NCBI GenBank assembly: GCA_014238155.1
Contig: JABABQ010000014.1
Coordinates: 1 to 64,000, forward strand
DNA length: 64,000 nucleotides
Source of the DNA: Rhizobiaceae bacterium
Lineage (GTDB): Bacteria > Pseudomonadota > Alphaproteobacteria > Rhizobiales > Rhizobiaceae
Reading direction: 5' to 3'
Shown here: positions 50,195-59,700 of the stretch, piece after piece
How the letters are laid out: the number at the start of each line of letters is the position of its first letter
Position numbering within the stretch: the stretch's first letter is position 1
The notes under the pieces: generated by a model
What the model was told of the DNA's origin: nothing
The model's input: the letters and a program-made list of their open reading frames with translations, nothing else
The model's database searches: none
Made by a program: the position numbers and the translations under genes

Positions 50195-50674
50195 TTGCAT
50201 CGAAATCCAGTTACTGAAATACTGGTCTGCGCATTTATTGCGCTGATCTGTATGGTTTTTTTCATTCAGGCCTGGAGCTTGCCTCCCGGTACCTTCGAGC
50301 CTTTGGGCTCGGGGCCAGTCCCGCTGGCAACTGCTGCAATCGTTATCATTTGTTGTCTTGTGATTATTGTAAGTCGGGCCCGCACCCTGTTTCGAGGCGT
50401 TGGATTGGGGCACCAATTCAAAAATGAATTCACGGGACGGTCCCCATATGGCCCACTGGTGACACTGGGGCTCACCGTTGTCTACGTCACTGCTCTCGAT
50501 TTGAATGTCGCATCTTTTGGCATAATCACCTTTGTTTTTCTGGCGATATTGATCGCCGCTCTGGAAAATTTTAAGCCAAAAGTTTTTATTCCGGCGCTCA
50601 TTGTTGCAGCAATAGTCAGCTTCGGTGTCGAATACATGTTCACCAACGTTTTTGTCATCGATTTACCTGCCTAG
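50195..50674 (+). CDS. Tripartite tricarboxylate transporter small membrane subunit (TctB family), no. 2
   Basis: The product has 159 residues with four predicted membrane helices (I-L-V-C-A-F-I-A-L-I-C-M-V-F-F-I and others) and the usual hydrophilic middle. The start is a TTG at 50195 preceded by GAGGGGA; the nearby ATG is out of frame. It lies between tctC and tctA as normal for this transporter class. Confidence 0.88.
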   Translation: MHRNPVTEILVCAFIALICMVFFIQAWSLPPGTFEPLGSGPVPLATAAIVIICCLVIIVSRARTLFRGVGLGHQFKNEFTGRSPYGPLVTLGLTVVYVTALDLNVASFGIITFVFLAILIAALENFKPKVFIPALIVAAIVSFGVEYMFTNVFVIDLPA

Positions 50675-50684
50675 GAGCGCACCA

Positions 50685-52181
50685 ATGGATCTTTCAGCGC
50701 TCTCAACTGCTATCATGCAAATCCTGACACCGTGGTCATTTTTCATGCTTTTTACTGGCACGCTGCTGGGCATTGTCGTCGGTGCCATACCCGGTCTGAC
50801 CGGTGCCATGCTGATTGCGCTTACACTGCCATTGACGTTTTACATGGAGCCCTTCAACGCCGTTGTTTTGCTGATTGCCATGTATGTTGGCGCGATAAGC
50901 GGGGGGTTGATTACCGCGACCCTGATGCGCATGCCGGGAACGCCGGCCTCCGTCATGACCACCTTTGATGGTTATCCAATGGCCCGCAGCGGACGGCCCG
51001 GTCGCGCCCTTGGTCTTGGCATAACCGCGTCCTTTGTCGGCGGGCTGATTGCATGGGGTGTTCTGCTGACCATCACCAAACCCCTGTCCATTCTCGCCAC
51101 CCGATTTGGCCCGTTTGAATATTTCACTTTGATTATGATGGCGATGGTGTTGATCGCCTCAGCCAGTGAAGGCACGATGGTGAAAGGGCTGATATCGGGT
51201 CTGCTCGGCATGCTGGTTTCCATGCCAGGCGTTGATCCCGCATCGGGCATGCCGCGGTTGACGTTCGACTGGTACCTGCTCAACGGCGGACTACAGTTGT
51301 TACCGGTGCTGATTGGGACCTTTGCCGTCAGCCAGATTATCGCCGACACGCTGGATATACACGACAAACCGGAACGAACGGAGGTGGCAAAAGACAGCGT
51401 ACTGATGAGCTTCAGCGACCTGAAAAAGAATGGCGTCAATATGATCCGGTCATCATTCATCGGGACCGGAATCGGAATTCTTCCGGGCATTGGAGCCTCG
51501 ATCGGTTCAGTTGTTGCTTACACAACAGCCAAGAACATGTCGAAAACACCCGAAAAGTTCGGCACCGGATCTGAAGAAGGGATCATAGCGTCAGAAGCCG
51601 CCAATAATGCAACAGTTGGTGGCGCTCTGGTCCCGCTCATTGCCATGGGCATTCCCGGCAGTGTGATCGATGCGATTTTGATCGGGGCATTGACCATCCA
51701 TTCCATACAACCCGGACCGACCCTGTTTTTGACCAACAACGATATTGTCTGGGCAATGATTGCCACCTGCTTGTTGGCCAATATCCTGATGTTCTTTTTG
51801 ATGACATCGTCTGTTCGTCATATCGCTTCCATGATCTACCTGCCTCGAAGTTTTGTTCTTCCTGTGGTCGCCGTATTTTGCGTTGTGGGGTCATACGCCC
51901 TCAACAACACGATGTTTGACGTCTGGGTTATGCTACTCTTCGGCGTGATCGGTTTTATGCTTGAACGGGCCAAAATTCCGCTTGGTCCGTTTGTAATTGG
52001 TTTTGTCCTTGCTCCTCTTGCAGAAGAAAAGTTGCGCAGCGGATTGATGATGACGGCCGGTGATATTACGCCGGTCTTTACCCGTCCCTTCCCGTTGTTT
52101 TTCACTGTTATGGCCGTGATCCTGCTGGTCTGGCCGTTCTGGACGGAGCATAAACGCAAGCGTGCTGCCAAGTCCGACTAA
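50685..52181 (+). CDS. Tripartite tricarboxylate transporter large membrane subunit (TctA family), no. 2
   Basis: The product has 498 residues, the same length as the first TctA. Motifs: G-A-I-P-G-L-T-G-A-M, R-M-P-G-T-P-A-S-V, F-D-G-Y-P-M-A and G-I-L-P-G-I-G-A-S-I. ATG 50685 follows AGGAG by nine bases and avoids overlap with tctB. It is the membrane carrier for the compound bound by TctC no. 2. Confidence 0.95.
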   Translation: MDLSALSTAIMQILTPWSFFMLFTGTLLGIVVGAIPGLTGAMLIALTLPLTFYMEPFNAVVLLIAMYVGAISGGLITATLMRMPGTPASVMTTFDGYPMARSGRPGRALGLGITASFVGGLIAWGVLLTITKPLSILATRFGPFEYFTLIMMAMVLIASASEGTMVKGLISGLLGMLVSMPGVDPASGMPRLTFDWYLLNGGLQLLPVLIGTFAVSQIIADTLDIHDKPERTEVAKDSVLMSFSDLKKNGVNMIRSSFIGTGIGILPGIGASIGSVVAYTTAKNMSKTPEKFGTGSEEGIIASEAANNATVGGALVPLIAMGIPGSVIDAILIGALTIHSIQPGPTLFLTNNDIVWAMIATCLLANILMFFLMTSSVRHIASMIYLPRSFVLPVVAVFCVVGSYALNNTMFDVWVMLLFGVIGFMLERAKIPLGPFVIGFVLAPLAEEKLRSGLMMTAGDITPVFTRPFPLFFTVMAVILLVWPFWTEHKRKRAAKSD

Positions 52182-52291
52182 GTGCTGATTTTGCAAAGGA
52201 GCAAACACGGTTTGGGCAATGACAACAAACATCCTCGGATCAGCTTCGAGAAAGTCGCCATGATACACCTGCCGGAATACAGAGCCAAACC

Positions 52292-53434
52292 ATGACAAAG
52301 CTGCGCAGGGTCGAAATCTTTCACTACCGCCACACTTTGGCCCATCCATTAACGACAGTTATGGGGCCGGTGACCCATCGACCGGCTATTCTTGTCTGCC
52401 TGGAAGACGAAGACGGCCATCGGGGTTGGGGGGAGATTTGGTGCAATTTTCCACCCGATGGGGATTTTCACCGCGCCCGACTGGCGATCAATATATTACC
52501 TGCCGCTCTTGGTGCTGTCTCACTGGACCAACCATTTGAAACCTTCGAAACGCTCCGCCTGAAGCTTCACCGACTGGCCCTTCAGGCTGGAGAATTCGGC
52601 CCCATCGACCAGATTGCCGCAGGCGCCGATATAGCTGTTCACGATCTTGTCTCACGGCGCAACGGCATATCATTGTCGGCACATTTGGGTCGCGCAACCA
52701 CTGCTGTTGCCGCCTATGCCAGTGGGATATCTCCTGAATTATACAAATCCCAAATAGAACGCATGAGGGGTTTGGGATATCGGCGTTTTAAACAGCGCAT
52801 CGGTTTTGGGCCGGACGATGGACTAAGCGAGTTGGAAGCAGCATCTGCGGGCCTGAAACAGGGGGAGTGCTTGATTGCTGACGCCAATCAGGCATGGACA
52901 TTGGAAAATGCCCTTCGCCAGATGGACAGATTGCGTGATTTGGATCTGGCCTGGCTGGAGGAACCTTTGCCAGCCGATGCACCGATCGATGACTGGCTGG
53001 CACTTGCGCGTCGCCGGTCAATTCCCTTGGCCGCCGGTGAAAACTTGAGAGGCCGGCACAGTTTCGACCACGCCATTAAAGCTGGTGCCATTCAGGTCAT
53101 TCAACCTGACATCTGCAAATGGGGTGGACTGTCGGGTTGTCTGACCGTTGCGAAAGCCGCAGTTTCGAATGGAATGACCTATTGCCCACATTTTCTTGGC
53201 GGCGGCGTCGGGCTGATTGCGTCTGCCCATTTACTTGGTGCGGTCGGCGGTGATGGCTGGCTTGAGGTGGACAGTTCTGAAAACCCGCTCCTGTCCCATT
53301 TCTCAGATGGCAGAATCGAATTGCAGGATGGTAACTTCGTTCTCCCTGACGGCTTCGGTCTGGGTTATGTTCCAGACACCGATGGCGCGGCTGATATGCT
53401 GCATTCTCATAAAACAAGAGAAATAGCCCAATGA
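52292..53434 (+). CDS. Enolase-superfamily (mandelate racemase-like) enzyme, no. 2
   Basis: The product has 380 residues. The barrel shows F-K-Q-R-I-G-F (K-x-R general base), metal ligands in I-A-D-A-N-Q-A-W, L-E-E-P-L-P and A-A-G-E-N-L, then Q-P-D-I-C-K-W-G-G and C-P-H-F-L-G-G-G with the catalytic His. The capping loop H-R-G-W-G-E-I-W-C-N is intact. It probably dehydrates or racemises a carboxylate imported by the upstream Tct system. It overlaps the small UxaA-like gene by ATGA. Confidence 0.9.
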   Translation: MTKLRRVEIFHYRHTLAHPLTTVMGPVTHRPAILVCLEDEDGHRGWGEIWCNFPPDGDFHRARLAINILPAALGAVSLDQPFETFETLRLKLHRLALQAGEFGPIDQIAAGADIAVHDLVSRRNGISLSAHLGRATTAVAAYASGISPELYKSQIERMRGLGYRRFKQRIGFGPDDGLSELEAASAGLKQGECLIADANQAWTLENALRQMDRLRDLDLAWLEEPLPADAPIDDWLALARRRSIPLAAGENLRGRHSFDHAIKAGAIQVIQPDICKWGGLSGCLTVAKAAVSNGMTYCPHFLGGGVGLIASAHLLGAVGGDGWLEVDSSENPLLSHFSDGRIELQDGNFVLPDGFGLGYVPDTDGAADMLHSHKTREIAQ

Positions 53435-53724
53435 ACCGAGGCCTGTACCAAGCGATACTTTTGAACCCCGCGGACAATGTCATGTGTCTGTTGCAAGACA
53501 TGAGCAAAGGTGAAAAACCCTCAGTCGATGGGGTAATCCCTCCGACAATACTGCAGGACACTTCGCTCGGCCACAAAATCGCAATGTCAAAGATTTTGCA
53601 GGGTGCGGCCATCGTGAAATACGGCGCAGTCATCGGTCTCGCAATCAAAGACATAGAAGCTGGCGAACACGTCCATCTGCACAATCTGACCGGACTGATT
53701 CAAGCCGAGGCTGAAGCGACATGA
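53431..53724 (+). CDS. UxaA/SuyA-like small subunit (SAF domain)
   Basis: The product has 97 residues. It corresponds to the N-terminal SAF domain of altronate dehydratase UxaA, with G-H-K-I-A-M-S-K-I-L-Q-G-A-A-I-V-K-Y-G as the core motif. In E. coli this domain is fused to the large one; here it is a separate gene. Two-subunit forms include (R)-sulfolactate sulfo-lyase SuyAB. It overlaps the large subunit gene by a few bases, so both should be made together. It likely completes the active site of the partner. Confidence 0.85.
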   Translation: MNRGLYQAILLNPADNVMCLLQDMSKGEKPSVDGVIPPTILQDTSLGHKIAMSKILQGAAIVKYGAVIGLAIKDIEAGEHVHLHNLTGLIQAEAEAT

Positions 53725-54887
53725 TGGCGGCGAATTTCCAGGGGTTTGCACGAGATTTCGGCCCCGCCGGAGTGCGTAATCATTTGCTGGTTCTTGGAAC
53801 ATGTGGCCTTAACGCCTCGGGCGCGCGCAAAGCCGCTTTGTCGCTGCCTGGATCCAAACTCGTGGCGTCGCCCTACGGACGCGGTCAGGTCGGAGACGAC
53901 AAATCGTTTCATCAACGCATGCTCACAGGGCTTGCCTGTCATCCAAATGTCGGCGGGGTGATCATCCTGGCGCCGGACAATGGTGCGCGCGATCTGTATG
54001 CGAGCGCCGTTAAAAAGAGCGGAAGACTGTGTTGTGCGCTTTCTCTGGAACAGTGCCATGAGGATGGCGAACTGATTGTTGCTACTGCGGTGGAACAAGG
54101 CCTGCAAATTCAACAATCACTGCTCGCACAGCAGCGCCAGAATGTCCCTGTGTCCGACCTCATTGTCGCTGCAGAATGCGGGCATTCGGATGCATCATCA
54201 GGAATCGTTGCCAACCCCCTGGTGGGAACCTACGCCGACAGGTTGATCAGTCATGGCGGACGGTTTGTCATAAGTGAAACGCTGGAATGGACAGGAACTG
54301 TTGATGCCTTATCCCAGCGATGCGCAACCCCGGAAATAGCAAAACAATTGCAGAGCATGTACACAGCACGACATCGTGTCGCTGCCAGCGCAGGGATCGA
54401 CATCACTTTGGGAAATCCAGGGCCACAAAACCATGCAGGTGGCCTGACAACGCTTGAAGAGAAGTCTTTTGGCGCGGTGATGAAAGGTGGAACCGGACCG
54501 ATTATCGGGGCACTGGAACAAGGCCAACCCATTCGCGATAAGTCGGGACTTTATCTGATGGACAGCCCGACATTATCTCCGGAATCCATTTCCTCGATGG
54601 TCGCGGCGGGGGCCCAGATCGTGCTGTTTACAACCGGACAGGGAAATCCTTATGGCAGTGCGCTGGCCCCGACGATCAAGGTCACGGCAAACCCAAAATC
54701 TGCAGCCCGCCTGCCCCGTCAGATCGATGTTGATGCTTCGCGGGCCTTCCTCGGTGAAATCCCGCTCATCGACTGCCTGGCACCGTTGGAAGAGCTCATC
54801 ACCAATGTGGCAAACGGCGAAACCACCTGGTCGGAAAAACTGGATGAAGGCGAAGAAGTCATCAGTCGCCAGCTGCCCTCAATTTAG
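53721..54887 (+). CDS. UxaA/SuyB-like large subunit of acid-sugar dehydratase or sulfo-lyase
   Basis: The product has 388 residues of the UxaA/GarD C-terminal family. Features are V-R-N-H-L-L-V-L, P-Y-G-R-G-Q-V-G, A-E-C-G-H-S-D-A-S-S-G (conserved metal-site Cys/His) and L-F-T-T-G-Q-G-N-P-Y-G-S-A-L-A-P. Members dehydrate altronate or galactarate, or release sulfite from sulfolactate. Context with a sulfatase and Tct transporter fits either a sugar acid or an organosulfonate; sequence alone does not decide. Coupled to the small subunit upstream; sulfatase no. 6 follows after 86 bp. Confidence 0.87.
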   Translation: MMAANFQGFARDFGPAGVRNHLLVLGTCGLNASGARKAALSLPGSKLVASPYGRGQVGDDKSFHQRMLTGLACHPNVGGVIILAPDNGARDLYASAVKKSGRLCCALSLEQCHEDGELIVATAVEQGLQIQQSLLAQQRQNVPVSDLIVAAECGHSDASSGIVANPLVGTYADRLISHGGRFVISETLEWTGTVDALSQRCATPEIAKQLQSMYTARHRVAASAGIDITLGNPGPQNHAGGLTTLEEKSFGAVMKGGTGPIIGALEQGQPIRDKSGLYLMDSPTLSPESISSMVAAGAQIVLFTTGQGNPYGSALAPTIKVTANPKSAARLPRQIDVDASRAFLGEIPLIDCLAPLEELITNVANGETTWSEKLDEGEEVISRQLPSI

Positions 54888-54973
54888 GCAATCGATCAGA
54901 AAGCCAGGATAACGAAGCACGATACGCGATCAAACCAAGAAACCCGAACCTTCCAACAAGCGGAAAAATATCC

Positions 54974-56377
54974 ATGGAAAAACGCCCAAACATCCTGTGG
55001 TACTGCACTGACCAGCAAAGATTTGACACGATCGGGGCTTTGGGAAATCCCCATGTCCAGACCCCAACTCTGGATGGGTTGGTGAAATCCGGCACGGCAT
55101 TCACCCACGCCTATTGCCAGAGCCCGATCTGCACCCCAAGTCGGTCCAGTTTCATGACTGGCATGTATCCAAGTCGGGTGCACAATTGCCGAAATGGCAA
55201 TGAATCCTTTGCCGGTCATCCGCCGCTGATTTCGAAACTGATCGCGGATTCTGGCTATGACTGCGGCATGGTGGGAAAGTTCCATTTGCAAAGCTCTGGA
55301 AAGCGAACCGAACCACGGCTGGATGATGGGTATCGCTATTGGAAATTCAGCCACGCCCCACGCGATGACTGGCGTGAAGGTCATGACTATGCCGATTGGG
55401 TTGGTGAAAAGGGGGCCGATCTGGGTGAACTGCTTGAAGGTGATGAAAACGTACCGTCCAAGTTCCACCAGACGACGTGGACCTCTGACCGCGCCATTGA
55501 ATTCATTTCTGAAGATCGCGACAAGCCCTGGTTCTTAACCCTCAATCCTTACGACCCCCACCCACCCTTTATTCCACCCAAAGAATATGCCGAGCGGTTT
55601 GATGCCAAGGACATGCCTGGTCCCTATTTTCGCGACTCCGATCTTCCCCAACAAAAGCAATTGATAGACCTCGATTTTCAAACCGAAGCCCAGCGGCCAG
55701 AAGAATTCGATGGCCGCAAACAACAGGCGCTTTACTACGCAATGGTTGCCCAAATCGATGATCAGCTTGCCCGGATACTGAAGCATCTTGACGATACCGG
55801 ACAGCGGCAGAATACGATTATAATTTTCACCAGCGACCATGGTGAATCGCTCGGCGACCACGGCCTGCAATTCAAAGGCTGCCGGTTCTATGAGGGTCTG
55901 GTTCGAGTACCTTTGATATTCTCATGGCCAGGACACATCCAGTCAGACTTACGCAGTTCTGCCCTGGTTGAGCTTGTCGACATGTCAGCGACCCTGCTGG
56001 ATTGCGCCGGTGTTGAATTGCCCGAACAAATGCAGGGCAAGAGCCTGCTCCCTGTCCTCAAAGGTGAAGCACCCTCAGATGAACACCGGGATTTTGTACG
56101 TTGCGAGTATTTTGATGCCATCGACAGCAGTTTTTGTCCCGGAGACGGTGATCAATCCTTTGCAACCATGTACCGGGACAGGCGATTCAAACTTGTTGTC
56201 TACCACGGCCATGACCTGGGTGAACTTTATGACCTGCAAAATGACCCCTGGGAATTTGACAATCTGTGGGACGACCCCGACTTTGCAAACGAGAAGTTGC
56301 GGTTAATTCATGCAAGTTTCAATGCGTCGATGATGCAGTCGGTTGATGTTGGTTCCCGCCGCATCGCCCCGATGTAA
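54974..56377 (+). CDS. Type I sulfatase, cytoplasmic, no. 6
   Basis: The product has 467 residues. K-R-P-N-I-L-W-Y-C-T-D-Q-Q and Cys53 in C-T-P-S-R-S-S mark the active site; V-G-K-F-H-L, N-P-Y-D-P-H-P-P-F and F-T-S-D-H-G-E-S-L-G-D-H-G carry other ligands. No signal peptide. It is very similar over its length to sulfatase no. 1, including G-C-R-F-Y/F-E-G-L-V and A-L-V-E-L-V-D, but serves a different transporter operon. It is the last gene of the second Tct operon. Likely desulfates the compound before or after dehydration. Confidence 0.93.
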   Translation: MEKRPNILWYCTDQQRFDTIGALGNPHVQTPTLDGLVKSGTAFTHAYCQSPICTPSRSSFMTGMYPSRVHNCRNGNESFAGHPPLISKLIADSGYDCGMVGKFHLQSSGKRTEPRLDDGYRYWKFSHAPRDDWREGHDYADWVGEKGADLGELLEGDENVPSKFHQTTWTSDRAIEFISEDRDKPWFLTLNPYDPHPPFIPPKEYAERFDAKDMPGPYFRDSDLPQQKQLIDLDFQTEAQRPEEFDGRKQQALYYAMVAQIDDQLARILKHLDDTGQRQNTIIIFTSDHGESLGDHGLQFKGCRFYEGLVRVPLIFSWPGHIQSDLRSSALVELVDMSATLLDCAGVELPEQMQGKSLLPVLKGEAPSDEHRDFVRCEYFDAIDSSFCPGDGDQSFATMYRDRRFKLVVYHGHDLGELYDLQNDPWEFDNLWDDPDFANEKLRLIHASFNASMMQSVDVGSRRIAPM

Positions 56378-56703
56378 ACGTATTTTTCTGCTCATGATCA
56401 ACCTCAACCGGAACGCATTAATTTGAGATAGTAGTATGATTTCAATACTTTGCTTCCACTGTTAGGGCATCAATGATTGGTCTTCCCTTCGTTCAAAAGA
56501 GCCTTTCAGGTAAGCACGGAAAATTTGTGACCCATTTCTGGCTGCTTCATCATGATGCATTTCTAATATGACGCCTGGCGTCGGCAATCGGGCACTCGCT
56601 GCGCAATGTCTTCGGCACGTCCGCGCTTCATGGAAGCATTTTTTTCACAGACCCTAAATTCTTCCATGTTAAATTCGTCGCGCTTGCCCTGCCCCACACC
56701 TGA
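56378..56703. other. Intergenic region between sulfatase no. 6 and the oxidase-like gene
   Basis: About 330 bp between two convergent genes. No gene, terminator with T-run or repeat that I would support. A short minus-strand frame near 56570-56690 is open but lacks support. Confidence 0.5.
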
Positions 56704-59700
56704 TCAGATCAGATCATCCATCGCGTACCATTCTGCGTCGTCGTCAAACCAGATGCCGCCGATATTGGTAAGCTGGTCTTCGCCGAACTCATCGCTGACA
56801 AACAGGACGCTGCCATCACTCTGCTCGGTGATAGTGAAGTCGTTGAGCGACGCTTTGTAGTTGACCTGATTGAGACCACCGCCTTCGCCATCGATACGGT
56901 CATCGCCTTTGGATGCGAAAATGGTGTCGCGCCCGTCGCCGGCAAGGATGATGTCATCCCCAACTGTGCCATCCAGGTAATCATCCTTTGCAGTACCAAC
57001 AATCGGGTCGTCATCGCCGTCATCGCCGTCATCACCGTCGTCGCTGTCATCACCGTCATCGTCGTCGCCGCCATTGTCTCCGTCGTCACCGTCGCCGCCG
57101 TCGTCACCGTCGCCGCCGTCATCACCGTCGTCACTGTCGTCACCGTTATCACCGTCGTTACCTCCGTCACCCCCGTCGTCGTCGTCGTCGCCGTCGCCGT
57201 CGTCGCCGTCACCGCTTGGGGGGGAGGGTTCCAGCAGATCCTCAAGCGGTTTCCAGACGCCTTCTCCCTTGAACCAGAAGCCACCAATATTGGAAATAAT
57301 GTCAGTTCCGTCGGGCTTTACGACTGTGACGGTGCCGTCGACATTTTCGGTGAATGTGTAATCCTGCGGGTCACCATCATAGTCGATCTGGTTGTACTCG
57401 GAATTGCCGCCATCAATGCGGTCATCTCCAGCAGAGCCGTTGACGACATCGCGTCCGGCCCCCAGATTGATCACATCATCAAGTTTGGTTCCGCTGAGAA
57501 AGTCATCACCGGCTGTGCCTTCAATCGTGTTGGGACCAGCGTCGGGGCTGTAAACGATCAGATCCTCCAACGGTTTCCAGACACCGGCGCCACTGAACCA
57601 AAATCCACCGATATTAGAGATGGTGTCGGTGCCATCTGGCTTTGTCACCGTGACCGTGCCGTCCTCGTTTGCCAGGAATTCATAGTCCTCTGGCGCCCCA
57701 TCATAGTCGATCTGATTGTAGCCGGGATCGCCACCGTCGATAATATCGTCTCCTGCGGAACCGCTCAGTACATCGCGGCCAGCCCCCATATCGATCACAT
57801 CATCGCCGTCAGTCCCGTCAATAAAATCGTTGTCCGGGGTGCCGATGATTGTCGGTTCCTGTGGATCTTCGGGATCTTCGGGATCTTGTGGATCTTGCGG
57901 ATCTTCCGGGTCTTTGGGGTCCTGCGGGTCTTCCGGTGCCACACCTGTCACCTCAAATGCGGTGCGGCCGAGGCCGGGACCACTCCAATCCAGTTCCATC
58001 ACCGCGCCGCCCTTATATTCGAAATAAAGGGCGTTCAGGGAATGTGTTCCTGCGTCGAGAAACACGGTTGCAGATTTTTCGACCGGCTCGTGGAGACCGT
58101 CATTCAGAATAATCTGCTGGTCATCAATCGACAGGCTCGAGCCGTCATCGGAATTCAGATAGAATGTGTATTGCCCGGCCTGTTCAACCACAAAGGAGCC
58201 TGAATATTCGGCGGCGAACTGATCTGTGCGTCCGCCATCATAGAAGGCGCCGGTGCCTGCACTCTCCTGAATGGAAGTCACATCCTCGTCAAAGATCGGC
58301 GCGGCGTCAAAATCCACCTCGTCCAATTTGCTGGCACTTGCGTCGAAATAGTCAACCGAGATCCGGCCTTCCACGGGCTCAGCACCCTCTGTTGGTTCGC
58401 TGTAGAGCGGCAGTGTTGGTTCGACGCTGATGATCGGTGCAGTGGAGGGAACTCCCTGGTCATCAATTGCAAACAGCATCCAGTTCCCTGCCCCAAGCAC
58501 GTGCGGGTTGTCAGGCAGTGAGACTTCGATTTCGGTATCACTGATCACCTCGAATTCGAGATCCATGCGGCCCGATTCCATATTCAGTGAATGGGTCACC
58601 GCCCCGGTCTTGACGAATGACAGGCGTGCAATCGCATTGGCGTCATCCACCTCAATTGAGATCTCGTCGCCGGGCAAGACCGAATCCGGTGCCGCGGTAA
58701 TCTCTGGGCGGTCCGCCAACGTGCCGTCATCATTGTAAAGATAATCGGGCGTATAGATCTGCCCATCCATAAAATTGACGGTGTTGTCCAAGCCGCCGCC
58801 GCCCATGGAAAGGATTGTGCCGTCGGTCAGCAAGATGGTCGATGAGTGATACAGGCGCATCACGTCCTCTGCATCGACAATTGTCACCTCGCCGGTGAAG
58901 GGATCGTACATCACGGATTCCAAAACGGCGTTGGCCTCATCCTGCGAGTTGCCGACTTGCGTGCCGCCATTGATGAGGACGCGGCCATCGGCCAGCACCG
59001 TCATGTCGGAATTGTTGCGATCGCCTCCAAGGCTTGCTGCAAAGGTGTATTCGGGTTCATCACCATTGATGTCCATGACCCACAGATCGCCAACATGATC
59101 CATGATGACAATCTTGCCCGGCTCATACATTGCCGACGGCGATGTCACGTCCATCTGGAAGGGCAATTCACCGATCTGACGGACGGAGCCGTCTCCTGAC
59201 GGGTCAAGGGCCATCACTTCGAAAGAGTTGGCAGCTCCGGGATTGGCATTCTGGCTACCTTCGTTGATCGCGAAATAGACCAGCTCGCCCTGATCGTTCG
59301 TCCAAACACGAGGATACCACCAATTGCTGCCCAAATCGGCATCCTTGGCCCCATCCAGCGTTCTCCAGCCCTCGCCGAGAGTGAAGATTTCGGGCGTCCC
59401 GCGCAGGTTTACGTCGCCATTGCCGCCAAAAATCACGGCCTGTCCGCTCGAGAGCGACACCATGGTCGGATAGAATCGTCCCGTCGCCATGTTGTCGGCG
59501 CTGTCGCGTGTAAGTGATTCCTCTGAAGTATCAAAAATCTGCCCGCCGGCTGCACCGGTGCCGTTGCCGCCAGCGATCAACACCTTGTCGGTTCCGGGCA
59601 GAATGACGCCAGCGCCACAAAACATCCGCACGGCATGGCTGGCGCTCAAAATTTCGTGCTCGCCAGACTGAGGATCAAAAATCCCATATTTCTGGGTGTT

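Noticed and set aside
56993-57215. Repeat tract as a CRISPR array
   Set aside because: The units are trinucleotides within a coding frame, without spacer/repeat structure.
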